Assembly: GCA_964344295.1 (NCBI GenBank)
Contig: CAYFMR010000005.1
Location: 19,797 to 83,796 of the forward strand
Direction of reading: 5' to 3'
DNA: 64,000 nucleotides
From: JAAYFJ01 sp964344295
GTDB lineage: Bacteria; Bacillota; Clostridia; Tissierellales; Peptoniphilaceae
The notes beneath the pieces are model-generated. The model was not told the origin of the DNA. It did no database searches and saw only the letters and a program-made list of their open reading frames with translations. Shown here in pieces: positions 43,638-53,039 of this stretch. Every line of letters begins with the position of its first letter. Positions within the stretch are counted from its first letter, which is position 1. The translations under genes were made by a program, and so were the position numbers.

Positions 43638-46600
43638 CTATTCGATGGCCTTTAAAGCTTCGACCATATCCACATGGTGCAGTCGGCGCTGCATCATGCG
43701 CTCGACGACAAAGGTGATGACGATGACAATCACAGTCGGGATGTAAAAGGCCTCGGCGACAATGCGGGGGTCAAACATCATATTGTAACTTTCCGTGACC
43801 TGGAGCATGAGGTAATGGAGGAATGCGCCGCCTAAGAAGCCAAAGACGATGCCGATGATGGTCAGAACCCATACTTCGCGGAAGATGTAGCTCGTGACCT
43901 CCCGATCGTAAAAGCCGAGCACTTTCACCGTGGACAATTCGCGGATGCGCTCGCTGATGTTGATGTTGGTCAGGTTATAGAGCACGATAATCGCCAAGGC
44001 GGAAGAAAGGCCAATGATGACGTAGACCACGTTGTCCAAGACGCCGATAAAGGCGGAGAAAATGGTGCGGAAGTGGTAGGCGCTCAGGACGCCCATGATG
44101 GCCTCTTCGTCGGTGAGTTGCGAATTCAGCTCGCTTTGCTCATCGGGATCGGAGGAGACGTAGGCGATCAGGTCTGCGTTGGGCGTAGCTTCCTCGCCGA
44201 AGTACTGGGCATATCCTTTCGGAGTCAGGTAGATGTAGTGGGAGGCGTAGTTTTCCGTGATTCCCGTAACGGGGATGGAAATGTTGTGGTTATTTTCGTC
44301 TTCGACCACTAGATTGTCCCCGATAGTCAAATTGTGGAGTTTGGCCAGTTTTTCGGTGATGATGGCGCCCTGGTCGGACAGCGTTAAAGGTGTTTGTTCA
44401 CGGCGGGTGTGCCAGGAGATAAAATCGTCGATGCGATTGTCTAAGGGCACGATGACGCTGACCGGTAGGGGTGCCGGGTTGGAGGGAATGCGGGATGTGG
44501 CGGAAGCAAAGTGGATGGAGGCGTGATCCCGTACCAGGGCCGGATCGTTTAGGAAGTTTTGGTAATGTTGGTAGGAGGCTTCCCCGAAGTCCCGGTCGTA
44601 GAGCACGGTGACATCCGCTTTGGCAATCTCGCTGTATTGGCGGTCTAAGATGCTGTGCAGACTGCCTCGTAGGGCATAGCCCATAAAGATTAGTGACACG
44701 CAACCGGCGACGCCGATGACGGTCATGAGAAAACGTTGCTTAAAACGAAACAAGTTACGGGCGGTGACTTTGGCGGTAAAGCTCATGCGCGACCACAGCG
44801 GGGTGATGCGTTCTAAAAAGATGCGGGTACCGCTTTTCGGCACCTTCGGTCGCATGAGGGCACTGGCATTTTCCGGGATGGAGTGGTTGACGACCAGGAA
44901 GGAGACGCCGCCAGTGGCTAATAGGGCGGCGACAAAGGCCAGTAAGGTGGGTACTGGGTAAAAGTGCACGGGACCGCCGGTGATGATCGTGGTGGTGGAA
45001 TAGTAGCCTGCAATTAAAGGGCCGAGCCAGAGGTGGCCCAAAATGGTACCGATGGTGCCGCCGATGCAAGCCGCTGAACTGCCGTAGAGGACGAAGTGGC
45101 GTCCCACATGGAAGGGACGGTAGCCCAGAGCTTTCATCGTGCCCATGAACATGCGCTTTTCGTCCACCATACGGGTCATGGTGGTCAAAGTGACCAAAAG
45201 GGCAATGGCAAAGAGAAAGACGGGGAAGATGGCAGCCATCTTGGTCACTCGCTCGCTGTTGTCGAAGTATAGGCCGATGGGGTGATCGTAGCGAGATGAT
45301 ACGGTAAGAATCGGCGCTTTTAAGCGGCGCAGCGTATCTTTGGCAGATTCGATGTCATCGCGGCCCTTGGCCATGTCGGCACGGGCCTCCACTTCTTTTT
45401 CCGCCAGGGTCTTTTTTCCTTGGTCCAGATCGTGTTGCCCTTCGTTGATCTTACGGCGGGCATCGGCGAGCTCCCGCTCACCTTTAGCCTTTTCGTCGGC
45501 TAGCTGCTGTTCGCCGTCGGCCAGCTTCCGTTCACCTTCCGCCAGCTCCGTCTTAGCGTTCGCCAGTTTGACCTTGCCTTCTTCGTAGTCGGCGAGACCT
45601 TGTTCGTAGTCTTTTTTTCCGTCGAGCCATTCTCGCTCTTTGTCGTCAAATTCTCGTTGCCCGGCCTCTAGCTCCTTTAGGGCCTCGTCTAGCTTGGTTT
45701 GGCCCTCTTCCAAGGTTCGGTAAGAGGCGGCTAGCTCGGCTTCGCCGGCTACAATCTGCGCCTTGGCAGCTTGGAGTTCGCCAGATTTGGCATCTAATTC
45801 GGCCTGTTGGCCGTCAATTTGTGCCCAGGCACCCAGACCTTGTTGGACTTGCGTTAGCTGGTTTCGCTGCGCTTCGAGTTCTGCCTGATAGTGGGCTCTT
45901 TGCTCTTCGGGCAAACTAGGATCGGCTAAAGCGGCGTTGAGTTGGTCAATGGCTTGCTGGAGCTGCTGTGCTGAGGCTTCTAATGTGGCACGATCCGGCA
46001 AATTCTTTTTCGCTTCATCCAGTTGGGCTTGACCTTGGGCCAGCTGAGCCTCGCCGTCTGCCACTTGCTGTTTGGATTGGGCCAACTCGTCTCGACCGGC
46101 TTCGTATTGGGCACGGCCCTCTTCTAGCTTGTCGTGTTGGGCACTCCATTCGTCCCAAGCACTGTCCAGCTCTTCTCGGGCTTCGTCCAATTGCACCTGG
46201 CCGTCGTCCAGCTTTTTCTTGGCATCGCTTAGCTCCTGTTGGCCGTCGGCTAAATCTTTTTCGCCGTCGGCAATTTTTTGATGAGCATCGGCGATGTCTT
46301 GTTTATGTTCGGCAATGGTCTTTTCCGCTTTGGCCACTTCGCGGTCATAGGTGGCCTGGCCTTCGGCATAGTCTTGGCGACCTTGGGCCAGCTTCTCTTC
46401 CGCGTCCGCCACCTCTTGGTGGGCATCGGCCAATTTTTGTTCCCCCTCGGCCAATTGCTTTTCGCCATCGGCAATGGCATCGGCGATCTCTGTCTTCATC
46501 CGTTCAAACCGCAAATCCCGTTCCGGGGCGTAATACGTCTTAAATTCATCTCGCAAGGTCGCGGCCAGGAGTTTGTACTCCTGATTCACCATGCTGCCGT

Positions 46601-47273
46601 GAGAGTCATCCGAAAGTCGCAAACGGAGAAAGTCGCGGTCGCCGTCAGTAAAGGCGGGGGCGCAAACGACAGCAAAACCGTCTAAGTGGCCATGGCCCAC
46701 CGGGGAGTTTCCCTTTTGCGTGTTATCCAGATAGTTCATGGAAATGATGTGGCCGACGACGGTATAGTCATAGTGGTGTAGGTCGTGTTCTCCTTCTTCT
46801 CGCATCCCCCACTTATCGGATTCCGGATGAAAGTGGATGGTGGAGCCAAGGGGGTATGCTGCGGCTAAATCCGCGTCCAAGGCGATTTCCTGAATGTTTT
46901 CCGGCAGACGGCCTTCGACGGCAGTGGGTACGGAGATCTCTGGAGTCAAGCTTTCCACCCGCAAGAGATAGCCATCAGTGGTGATGAGGTCGCTTTGGCG
47001 CCCAAAGGCATAGAGCAGGCCGTGCTCCGTGGCAAAATCACGCAGGAGGGCCTGGTCATCTAAGTCAAAGCCATAGGTAGAGGTGGCGGTGAGATCAAAG
47101 GTGTGCTCGTTTTCCAACAGCCGTTCCCCGTTTTGCACCATATAGGGAGAGACGGTCATCAAGCCGACCAACACCAAAACCCCGATGGCGGTGATGCCGA
47201 TCAGGGAAAGGTAACGTTGATAGGTGGCTTTGATGTCACGCCACAAAGCTAAGTTTAACAGAGGTAGTTTCAT
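43638..47273 (-). CDS. ABC transporter permease with two FtsX domains and a very long coiled-coil insert
   Basis: 1211 aa. There is an N-terminal membrane helix (~18-42), an extracellular region, then a long stretch (~265-645) of heptad-like repeats such as LAEGEQKLADAHQEVADAEE with recurring A-x-G and Gln. The first FtsX membrane domain (~675-850) has three to four helices. A second extracellular domain (~880-1090) and a final FtsX domain follow, with ISERIRELSTVKVLGFYDREV, the family's cytoplasmic signature. This layout occurs in Firmicute exporters, where it probably spans the cell wall. It pairs with the ATPase gene 16 bases upstream. The cargo is unknown. Confidence 0.9.
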   Translation of the reverse strand: MKLPLLNLALWRDIKATYQRYLSLIGITAIGVLVLVGLMTVSPYMVQNGERLLENEHTFDLTATSTYGFDLDDQALLRDFATEHGLLYAFGRQSDLITTDGYLLRVESLTPEISVPTAVEGRLPENIQEIALDADLAAAYPLGSTIHFHPESDKWGMREEGEHDLHHYDYTVVGHIISMNYLDNTQKGNSPVGHGHLDGFAVVCAPAFTDGDRDFLRLRLSDDSHGSMVNQEYKLLAATLRDEFKTYYAPERDLRFERMKTEIADAIADGEKQLAEGEQKLADAHQEVADAEEKLAQGRQDYAEGQATYDREVAKAEKTIAEHKQDIADAHQKIADGEKDLADGQQELSDAKKKLDDGQVQLDEAREELDSAWDEWSAQHDKLEEGRAQYEAGRDELAQSKQQVADGEAQLAQGQAQLDEAKKNLPDRATLEASAQQLQQAIDQLNAALADPSLPEEQRAHYQAELEAQRNQLTQVQQGLGAWAQIDGQQAELDAKSGELQAAKAQIVAGEAELAASYRTLEEGQTKLDEALKELEAGQREFDDKEREWLDGKKDYEQGLADYEEGKVKLANAKTELAEGERKLADGEQQLADEKAKGERELADARRKINEGQHDLDQGKKTLAEKEVEARADMAKGRDDIESAKDTLRRLKAPILTVSSRYDHPIGLYFDNSERVTKMAAIFPVFLFAIALLVTLTTMTRMVDEKRMFMGTMKALGYRPFHVGRHFVLYGSSAACIGGTIGTILGHLWLGPLIAGYYSTTTIITGGPVHFYPVPTLLAFVAALLATGGVSFLVVNHSIPENASALMRPKVPKSGTRIFLERITPLWSRMSFTAKVTARNLFRFKQRFLMTVIGVAGCVSLIFMGYALRGSLHSILDRQYSEIAKADVTVLYDRDFGEASYQHYQNFLNDPALVRDHASIHFASATSRIPSNPAPLPVSVIVPLDNRIDDFISWHTRREQTPLTLSDQGAIITEKLAKLHNLTIGDNLVVEDENNHNISIPVTGITENYASHYIYLTPKGYAQYFGEEATPNADLIAYVSSDPDEQSELNSQLTDEEAIMGVLSAYHFRTIFSAFIGVLDNVVYVIIGLSSALAIIVLYNLTNINISERIRELSTVKVLGFYDREVTSYIFREVWVLTIIGIVFGFLGGAFLHYLMLQVTESYNMMFDPRIVAEAFYIPTVIVIVITFVVERMMQRRLHHVDMVEALKAIE

Positions 47274-47289
47274 CGAAATCGTTCCTTTA

Positions 47290-47991
47290 TCACCAAGAGA
47301 TGTCTTCGATGGGGACCGGGCTTGGGTTGGTCTCCATACTCCTTACCACCGCGTTATTGATGTGAATGACGCGATCAGCCATAGGGGTGATGGCCGTATT
47401 ATGGGTGATGACCACTACCGTGGTGTCTGTGGTCTTACAGGTGTCGTACAATAGCTTTAAGATGGTTCGACCGGTGTGGTAGTCTAAAGCGCCGGTGGGT
47501 TCATCGCATAAGAGCAGCTTCGGATTCTTCGCCAAGGCACGGGCGATGGCTACCCGTTGCTGTTCTCCTCCGGAGAGCTGGGCGGGGAAGTGATCGATGC
47601 GCTCACCCAGGCCCACGGCCTCCAGCGTTTCTCGGGCATCACGGGCATTTTCCACTAACTGAGTGGCCAGCTCCACGTTTTCCAACGCAGTTAAGCTCGG
47701 TACCAAGTTATAGAACTGAAACACAAACCCGATGGCATAGCGACGAAATCGCGTCAACTCCGTGTCGTTATATCGAGAGATATCCTCGCCATCGACGAGA
47801 ATTTGACCGGAATCGTTGCGGTCCATGCCCCCTAAAATATTTAATACAGTGGACTTGCCGGCGCCACTAGGGCCGACGATGACCACAAACTCGCCTCGGT
47901 TGAAGTGGAACGTGACCCCGGCGTTGGCGGTGATGATGCTCTCACCCATTTGATATTGTTTGACATTATCGATCATTTCAACAAAAGCCAT
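47290..47991 (-). CDS. ABC transporter ATP-binding protein (LolD/MacB type)
   Basis: 233 aa ATPase. Walker A is GPSGAGKST at 40-48, the signature is LSGGEQQRVAIARALA, and Walker B is LLLCDEPTGALD with the GALD form typical of LolD/MacB-type exporters. The H-loop is VVITHN. The ATG follows AAAGGAGTCCCTT. It is the first gene of a two-gene operon with the giant permease. Confidence 0.94.
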   Translation of the reverse strand: MAFVEMIDNVKQYQMGESIITANAGVTFHFNRGEFVVIVGPSGAGKSTVLNILGGMDRNDSGQILVDGEDISRYNDTELTRFRRYAIGFVFQFYNLVPSLTALENVELATQLVENARDARETLEAVGLGERIDHFPAQLSGGEQQRVAIARALAKNPKLLLCDEPTGALDYHTGRTILKLLYDTCKTTDTTVVVITHNTAITPMADRVIHINNAVVRSMETNPSPVPIEDISW

Positions 47992-48127
47992 AAGGGACTC
48001 CTTTGTTTGATTTGCATAGATTTACCTATATGATACGTGATGAGATTTCTTTCCTTTTTTACCCGAAATTTGCCTGTTCATGCAGACGCGGCGGGACGAG
48101 ATGGGTAAGAATAATCCTAGTGCAGTG

Positions 48128-48155
48128 TTAACGAATGAGAAAAAAGTGCTATAAT
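48128..48155 (+). promoter_or_regulatory. Promoter of the queH operon
   Basis: TTAACG (48128-48133), 16 bases, TATAAT (48150-48155) with TGC before it. It lies inside the longest open frame, which shows that translation cannot start at 48135. Confidence 0.65.
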
Positions 48156-48188
48156 AATAGCATCATGGAAATTGAGGAGGGAGGTGCT

Positions 48189-48788
48189 GTGGATCGAAGA
48201 AATTACCTGCGAGAGATGGAGACTTTGTTACAAAGCTTGGAGGGCACGCGTCCTCAGCTTTTATTGCACTCCTGTTGCGGCCCGTGTTCGTCCTCTGTGA
48301 TTGATGATTTACGGCATTATTTTGAACTGACGGTGTTTTTTTATAACCCTCAGATTTTTCCCGAGGACGAATACGAGCGAAGACGGGAAGCGCAAAAGAT
48401 CTTGGCTCGAGCCTATGGTATCCCTGTGGTGGAAGGAGACCGGGATGAACGGGAGTTTTTGCATCGCACAGCAGATGTTAAAGAGGAACCGGAAGGGGGC
48501 AAACGTTGCAGCCGCTGTTTTTATATGCGGCTGGAGGAAACGGCTCGTCGAGCCAAGGAGAAGGGATTTCCTTACATTGCCTCCACTTTATCGGTCAGTC
48601 CTCACAAAGATGCCAAAAGGCTTAATGCCATCGGTGAAAGGGTAGCCCACAAACACGGTGTCATCTGGTTGCCGTCGGATTTTAAAAAAAGGGACGGCTA
48701 TCGTAAGAGCGTGGAGCTGGCCAAAGCCTATGGCTTATATCGCCAAGATTATTGTGGCTGTCGCTACAGCAGAAGAGAGGAGAAATAA
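48189..48788 (+). CDS. queH: Epoxyqueuosine reductase QueH (DUF208)
   Basis: Last step of queuosine synthesis in tRNA, reducing epoxyqueuosine. 199 aa from GTG 48189, which follows GGAGGGAGG. The start at 48135 would be upstream of the promoter. Conserved Cys pairs are HSCCGPC at 27-33, CSRCFYMRLEETA, and CGCRYS at the C-terminus. HKDAKRLNAIGE is also diagnostic. The following gene starts 1 base after its stop, so they form an operon. Confidence 0.93.
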   Translation: MDRRNYLREMETLLQSLEGTRPQLLLHSCCGPCSSSVIDDLRHYFELTVFFYNPQIFPEDEYERRREAQKILARAYGIPVVEGDRDEREFLHRTADVKEEPEGGKRCSRCFYMRLEETARRAKEKGFPYIASTLSVSPHKDAKRLNAIGERVAHKHGVIWLPSDFKKRDGYRKSVELAKAYGLYRQDYCGCRYSRREEK

Positions 48789-48789
48789 G

Positions 48790-49107
48790 ATGGCAGTACT
48801 CGAATTGACTTTGTGTCCCTTTGCACCGGGATCCACTTCGGTAAGCCCTTATGTGGCCAAGGCGTTTTCCACGTTAAAAAAATATTATCCGGATATGGAT
48901 GTGGAGCTGACGCCCATGGGGACCATCATGGAAGGTGAACTTCCGGAACTCTACGATGCGGTGTTGAAAATGCAAGAGGCCGTATTTGACGCAGGGGTTA
49001 AACGTGTCTACACAGTGATTAAAATTGACGACCGACGAGACAAACCCCATCCCATGCGAGAAAAGGTCAAAGCGGTGATGGAAAAAGTGGAAATAGAAGA
49101 TCGCTGA
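48790..49107 (+). CDS. MTH1187/YkoF-type thiamine-binding family protein
   Basis: 105 aa with the family start ELTLCPFAPGSTSVSPYVAKAF and the PMGTIMEGE segment followed by VKRVYTVIKIDDRRDKPH. The family binds thiamine or pyrimidine-like ligands (established for YkoF), but a ligand here is inference. The ATG follows AGAGGAGAAATAAG and lies 1 base after queH. A longer frame from 48658 runs inside queH and is rejected. The next gene starts ~65 bases later. Confidence 0.85.
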   Translation: MAVLELTLCPFAPGSTSVSPYVAKAFSTLKKYYPDMDVELTPMGTIMEGELPELYDAVLKMQEAVFDAGVKRVYTVIKIDDRRDKPHPMREKVKAVMEKVEIEDR

Positions 49108-49171
49108 TCTGGCCCGGTACCGAAACGACTCGTCCTATCCGAATGATCGGAACGATTGAAAGGAGAATTTT

Positions 49172-50533
49172 ATGTCTGTATTGGATAAAGCTCAGAGAAA
49201 AGCGGCATCCATTGTTATTGACCAAGCGGTAAAACGCATGGAAAAAGACCCGCAAAAGGGCATGCTTGACATGCTGGACTTTGCACAAAAAATGCACGTA
49301 TTTGACGATGAAAAGTTTGAAAAAGCCAAAAAAATGGCGCAGGATCCGGAAAATCACTGGACTAAACTGGCAATTGCTGTCTTCCAAGAAACCGATCCCC
49401 ATATTTTGCGCCAAACCATTTTAAACGTGGGCTACCAAGCGTCCATGTATGGCTCAAAAATCCAACGAGAAATCAGAAAAGAACTGGGAACTAATGTACC
49501 GTGGACCATTCTGTTCGACCCCACCAGCGCTTGTAACTTGCAATGCACCGGATGCTGGGCAGCAGAATACGGTCACACCCTAAATCTGACCTACGAAGAG
49601 ATGGATGACCTGGTCACCCAAGGAAAAGGCATTGGCAGCTATTTCTACCTGGTCACCGGTGGAGAGCCCTTGATGCGCAAAAAAGACTTGATCCGTCTGG
49701 CTGAAAAGCACAACGACTGCGCTTTCCACATTTTCACCAACGGCACCCTCATCGATGAAGCCTTCTGTGACGAAGTCAAACGAGTGGGCAACATGTCCTT
49801 TGCCATTTCTCTGGAAGGCTTTGAAGAAGCCAACGACTCTCGTCGTGGTGACGGCGTGTACCATCAAGTCCTGGACGCCATGACCTTAATGAAAGAAAAA
49901 GGCCTCATCTTCGGCGCTTCGGTGTGCTACACCTCTGTCAACTACCAAGTGGTTACCAGTGACGAATTTATGCAATTATTAGTCGACCACGGCGTTCGTC
50001 TGGCATGGTACTTCCACTACATGCCCGTAGGACACGACGCGGCTCCGGAACTCTTACTAAACCCGGATCAACGGGAATGGATGGTTCGACGCATTCGTAG
50101 CCTGCGCGGTCCAGAAGGGAAATTCCCCATCGCCGCCATCGACTTCCAAAACGATGGTCAGTTCATTAACGGCTGCATTGCCGGCGGAAAAGACTACTTG
50201 CACGTCAATGCCCGTGGCGACGTGGAACCCTGTGTGTTTATCCACTACTCCAGCGCTAACATCCGCACCCACACCTTAAAAGAAGCGCTGGCTCAACCGT
50301 TGTTTATGGCTTACAAAGACCATCAACCGTTTAACCAAAACCACTTCCGCCCCTGCCCCATGCTGGAAAATCCGCAAATCCTACGCGAAATGGTTCACGA
50401 AAGCGGGGCACAATCCACAGACCTGATTCAACCGGAAGACGTGGAGCACCTTTGCAGCAAATGTGACCCCTACGCGGCAGCCTGGAGAGAACGAGCTGAA
50501 ACGCTATGGGAAGAATTCAACACGAAAAAATAG
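49172..50533 (+). CDS. Radical SAM/SPASM-domain protein
   Basis: 453 aa. A ~110-residue N-terminal helical region precedes the radical SAM core with Cys121, Cys125 and Cys128 (SACNLQCTGCWAAEYG). The glycine motif is VTGGEPLMRKKDL. The C-terminal SPASM-like part has Cys in VEPCVFIHYS, FRPCPMLENP and HLCSKCDPYA, enough for at least one extra Fe-S cluster. Similar enzymes modify peptides or cofactors, but no precursor peptide gene is visible next to it. The substrate is unknown. The ATG follows AAAGGAGAATTTT. It has its own terminator. Confidence 0.85.
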   Translation: MSVLDKAQRKAASIVIDQAVKRMEKDPQKGMLDMLDFAQKMHVFDDEKFEKAKKMAQDPENHWTKLAIAVFQETDPHILRQTILNVGYQASMYGSKIQREIRKELGTNVPWTILFDPTSACNLQCTGCWAAEYGHTLNLTYEEMDDLVTQGKGIGSYFYLVTGGEPLMRKKDLIRLAEKHNDCAFHIFTNGTLIDEAFCDEVKRVGNMSFAISLEGFEEANDSRRGDGVYHQVLDAMTLMKEKGLIFGASVCYTSVNYQVVTSDEFMQLLVDHGVRLAWYFHYMPVGHDAAPELLLNPDQREWMVRRIRSLRGPEGKFPIAAIDFQNDGQFINGCIAGGKDYLHVNARGDVEPCVFIHYSSANIRTHTLKEALAQPLFMAYKDHQPFNQNHFRPCPMLENPQILREMVHESGAQSTDLIQPEDVEHLCSKCDPYAAAWRERAETLWEEFNTKK

Positions 50534-50578
50534 ATTTGTAAAGCGTACAATCAGGTAAACTGGTACGTCAGCATACCC

Positions 50579-50616
50579 ATACAAAAAACCGAGGGACAGC
50601 CCTCGGTTTTTTGTAT
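50579..50616 (+). terminator. Terminator after the radical SAM gene
   Basis: AAAAAACCGAGGG-ACAG-CCCTCGGTTTTTT, a perfect stem with flanking A and T runs. The rest of 50617-50940 is purine-rich and shows no gene. Confidence 0.9.
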
Positions 50617-50941
50617 GGAAAAAGAAAAATGGAGACGATGCAAACCTTCGGCAAACTAAAATAATGAAGGCTTAAAATGGCCGGAAACAAAATAGAGTTT
50701 AAAAGAGGGTGGATTATACGAAAAAGCAGATCAAATCCACGAGAAACAAAAATAACAAGCCCTGAAGTGAGAAAACAGACGAAGGAAAGGTGAAAAAAAC
50801 GTAGGACGACCAAAATGGTGAAGATTTCTCGCTATCGGAGGAAAAAGCGCGGTGAGGGTAAAGAGGACCTAAGGTCGCAGAGAAAAGGGATTAAACATGT
50901 CGTGACAGCAAACGATACCACGTCTGCGAGGCAAAAAAGAA

Positions 50942-50976
50942 AAACCTCAGCATCGTTTCGATGCTGAGGTTTTTTG
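50942..50976 (-). terminator. Terminator of the tRNA-Ala/tRNA-Pro unit
   Basis: AACCTCAGCATCG / CGATGCTGAGGTT stem with T runs in both directions. It directly follows tRNA-Pro on the minus strand. Confidence 0.85.
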
Positions 50977-50977
50977 T

Positions 50978-51054
50978 TGGTCGGGATGACAGGATTCGAA
51001 CCTGCGACCCCAAGTACCCCATACTTGTACGCTACCAAACTGCGCCACATCCCG
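50978..51054 (-). tRNA. tRNA-Pro (anticodon GGG)
   Basis: On the minus strand CGGGATG pairs with CATCCCG as acceptor. The anticodon arm CAAGT-ATGGGGT-ACTTG gives anticodon GGG. The T arm contains GGTTCGAATCC. The discriminator A and CCA are encoded (77 bases). It is second in a two-tRNA transcript after tRNA-Ala, separated by 3 bases. Confidence 0.93.
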
Positions 51055-51057
51055 ACG

Positions 51058-51133
51058 TGGTGGAGCCTAGGGGACTTGAACCCCTGACCTCTTGACTGCC
51101 AGTCAAGCGTTCTCCCAGCTGAACTAAGGCCCC
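51058..51133 (-). tRNA. tRNA-Ala (anticodon GGC)
   Basis: Acceptor GGGGCCT / AGGCTCC, anticodon arm CTTGA-CTGGCAG-TCAAG with GGC, T arm GGTTCAAGTCC, encoded CCA. The total is 76 bases. Confidence 0.93.
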
Positions 51134-51155
51134 TTCTCCATAAGGTACAACAAAC

Positions 51156-51183
51156 ATTATACCTGAATGAAAAAGAAATGCAA
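51156..51183 (-). promoter_or_regulatory. Promoter of the tRNA-Ala/Pro unit
   Basis: On the minus strand TTGCAT (51183-51178), 16 bases, TATAAT (51161-51156), ~22 bases before tRNA-Ala. Confidence 0.75.
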
Positions 51184-51745
51184 GAAGTTTTTACAAAAGA
51201 TGGTCAAAATTGACAAAAGATACGTTATGGCATGGCATGTGGTGGAAAGGGCTCATCACCGGATGTGAAGACGAGGCGAAACAAAATCGCGTGGTCGGCT
51301 CGGATCTTTTAGTGGGTGGAGTCGTCAAAAGGCCATGGTGTTCAGCCGGATCGAGGAGGTGGTTGGCATGGGGGTGGTGGAAAGCGAGTCATGGGCTTAG
51401 CAACCCTTCGATGGACAAGTGCTAGGGGAAGTTCATCGAAAGGGAAGGGGAAAACCGGCACGACAAACCATCCAAAGGGGTGACCATAGGATCAGAAACC
51501 CTCGAGGGGATGGGCCGTTTGCCATCAAAAATAGGGCCCTTTTTTCAACTTCCATCCTATATAAATAGGGGAGCGAATCAGGAGGTGAAAAAAAGGGAAA
51601 CCGGCGAGGAGGAAAAATCGTATCGCGAAGGGGAGGGGAATTGCTTTTCGAACACACTGTGATGCCCAAGTGCAGGGTCGCTAACCCCTGCGTGATGACC
51701 TGGCGTCGCCTAAGTAAACATTAGTCGATTTGATACCAAGTGAAA
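51184..51745. other. Region without recognised genes between tRNA units
   Basis: About 560 bases, G-rich on the plus strand, with only short frames lacking ribosome sites or family features. No RNA gene or repeat is recognised. Confidence 0.5.
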
Positions 51746-51778
51746 AACTCCGCCATGTCTAGACATAGCGGAGTTTTG
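51746..51778 (-). terminator. Terminator of tRNA-Thr
   Basis: AAAACTCCGC / GCGGAGTTTT stem around a loop that contains the small palindrome TGTCTAGACA. It lies directly downstream of tRNA-Thr on the minus strand. Confidence 0.85.
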
Positions 51779-51781
51779 GGC

Positions 51782-51857
51782 TGGAGCTACCGGCCGGACT
51801 TGAACCGGCGACCTGCTGATTACGAATCAGCTGCTCTACCAGCTGAGCCACGGTAGC
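51782..51857 (-). tRNA. tRNA-Thr (anticodon CGT)
   Basis: Acceptor GCTACCG with CGGTAGC, anticodon arm GCTGA-TTCGTAA-TCAGC giving CGT, T arm GGTTCAAGTCC, encoded CCA, 76 bases. Confidence 0.93.
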
Positions 51858-51866
51858 ATATACCTT

Positions 51867-51895
51867 ATAGTAGCAAAAATGAAGCCAATTGTAAA
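51867..51895 (-). promoter_or_regulatory. Promoter of tRNA-Thr
   Basis: On the minus strand TTTACA (51895-51890), 17 bases, TACTAT (51872-51867) with TGC before the -10. Confidence 0.65.
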
Positions 51896-52004
51896 GAGGA
51901 GGAAATGGGTTTCGATCTTGTCATAGAATCTTGGGTTTTTCTTAGAAAAATCTCACCGAAAGCTTTACCTTTATCCCGTAAAGTGGACATAAGGAGGTTT
52001 ATCC

Positions 52005-53039
52005 ATGGACATTGCTATTTTTACTTGCCGTTTCGGCATGGGTCATCTGGCTCAGGCTAAAGCTTTATACAACCAACTGGCATCTCGGTATGACGTAGAG
52101 GTGGTGGACGTGATCGAAACTCTCATGCCTCGGGGTGCCGGAGAAATCTATCGTCTTTACGCTAAAGCGATGGCCAAACCGGGGCTGATGTGGAAGTGGT
52201 ACCAGCATCAGCGTTTAACGGAGCCGGCGAATGTCGAAAAGCTGAAACTTTTAAAGCGTCGGATGGAAGTTTGCATGAAAGCCTATGAGCAAGTGCCTGT
52301 GTGGATTGCTACCCATTCGGCAACGGCCTATTTTTTGGCACAATATCGCCGCTGTCACCATTTACAAAACCAACTGATCACCTGTTTAACCGACGTGGTG
52401 CCCCACGATCTTTGGATCAATGAGGGTACTACCCTCTACCTGGTGCCGGCCGCAGCGACAGGAGAACGTCTGATGGCCCGGGGAGTGGAGGCGGAGCGCA
52501 TCCTGGTTTATGGCCTAGGAGAGGTGGCACAGGTAAAAAAAGAAAAGGAAAAAGCGGGGTTTCATCTTTTGATCACCGGCGGCGGTCTGGGTATTTTGCC
52601 GGAGGGCGTGGATTTTTACCGCACTTTGCAAGCACTGACTCATGGGGACTTGCGCATCATCTGTGGCAAAAACCGTAAATTATATCAGAAGCTGAAAAGG
52701 GCCAGACTGCCTCGTACGACGGTCTATGCCTTTGTGGATAACATGGAGGAGCATTGGACTTGGGCTCATGTGTATGTGGGAAAACCAGGTGGTTTGTCTA
52801 CATTTGAGGCCATTCGCACCGAAACGCCCATTCTCTACGTGAAGCCCTTTTTGACCCAGGAGCGGGGCAACAGTGAGTTTATTCTCCAAGAAGGCATCGG
52901 CTGGGCATTGGAAGAAGCCAATCTGCGGAAAGTGGCAACGGATCTTTGTCATTGGGAAGGTTGTCGCGCCAATATGGAGGCGTTAAAACATTCTTTTCGT
53001 CCGGAAAAATTATGGGATTTTTTGGAGGTTGGAGTATGA
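52005..53039 (+). CDS. MGDG-synthase/MurG-like glycosyltransferase (GT28 type)
   Basis: GT-B transferase of 344 aa. The N-terminal FGMGHLAQAKAL is the glycine-rich acceptor motif of MGDG synthases and processive diacylglycerol glucosyltransferases. The C-terminal half has LLITGGGLGILPEG and YVGKPGGLSTFEAIRTETP, the nucleotide-sugar site of GT28. It is likely to glycosylate a membrane lipid at the inner face. The ATG follows AAGGAGGTTTATCC. It overlaps the next gene by 4 bases and is first of three genes that look like a lipid-glycan unit. The sugar and acceptor are unknown. Confidence 0.85.
   Translation: MDIAIFTCRFGMGHLAQAKALYNQLASRYDVEVVDVIETLMPRGAGEIYRLYAKAMAKPGLMWKWYQHQRLTEPANVEKLKLLKRRMEVCMKAYEQVPVWIATHSATAYFLAQYRRCHHLQNQLITCLTDVVPHDLWINEGTTLYLVPAAATGERLMARGVEAERILVYGLGEVAQVKKEKEKAGFHLLITGGGLGILPEGVDFYRTLQALTHGDLRIICGKNRKLYQKLKRARLPRTTVYAFVDNMEEHWTWAHVYVGKPGGLSTFEAIRTETPILYVKPFLTQERGNSEFILQEGIGWALEEANLRKVATDLCHWEGCRANMEALKHSFRPEKLWDFLEVGV

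Noticed and set aside
46072..46685. Long plus-strand frames opposite the coiled-coil part of the ABC permease
   Set aside because: They are antisense images of repetitive GAA/CAG-rich codons and have no ribosome sites.
50568..50813. Minus-strand 81-residue hydrophobic frame after the radical SAM gene as a precursor peptide
   Set aside because: It overlaps the terminator, lacks a ribosome site and has no leader/core pattern with Cys or Gly-rich repeats.
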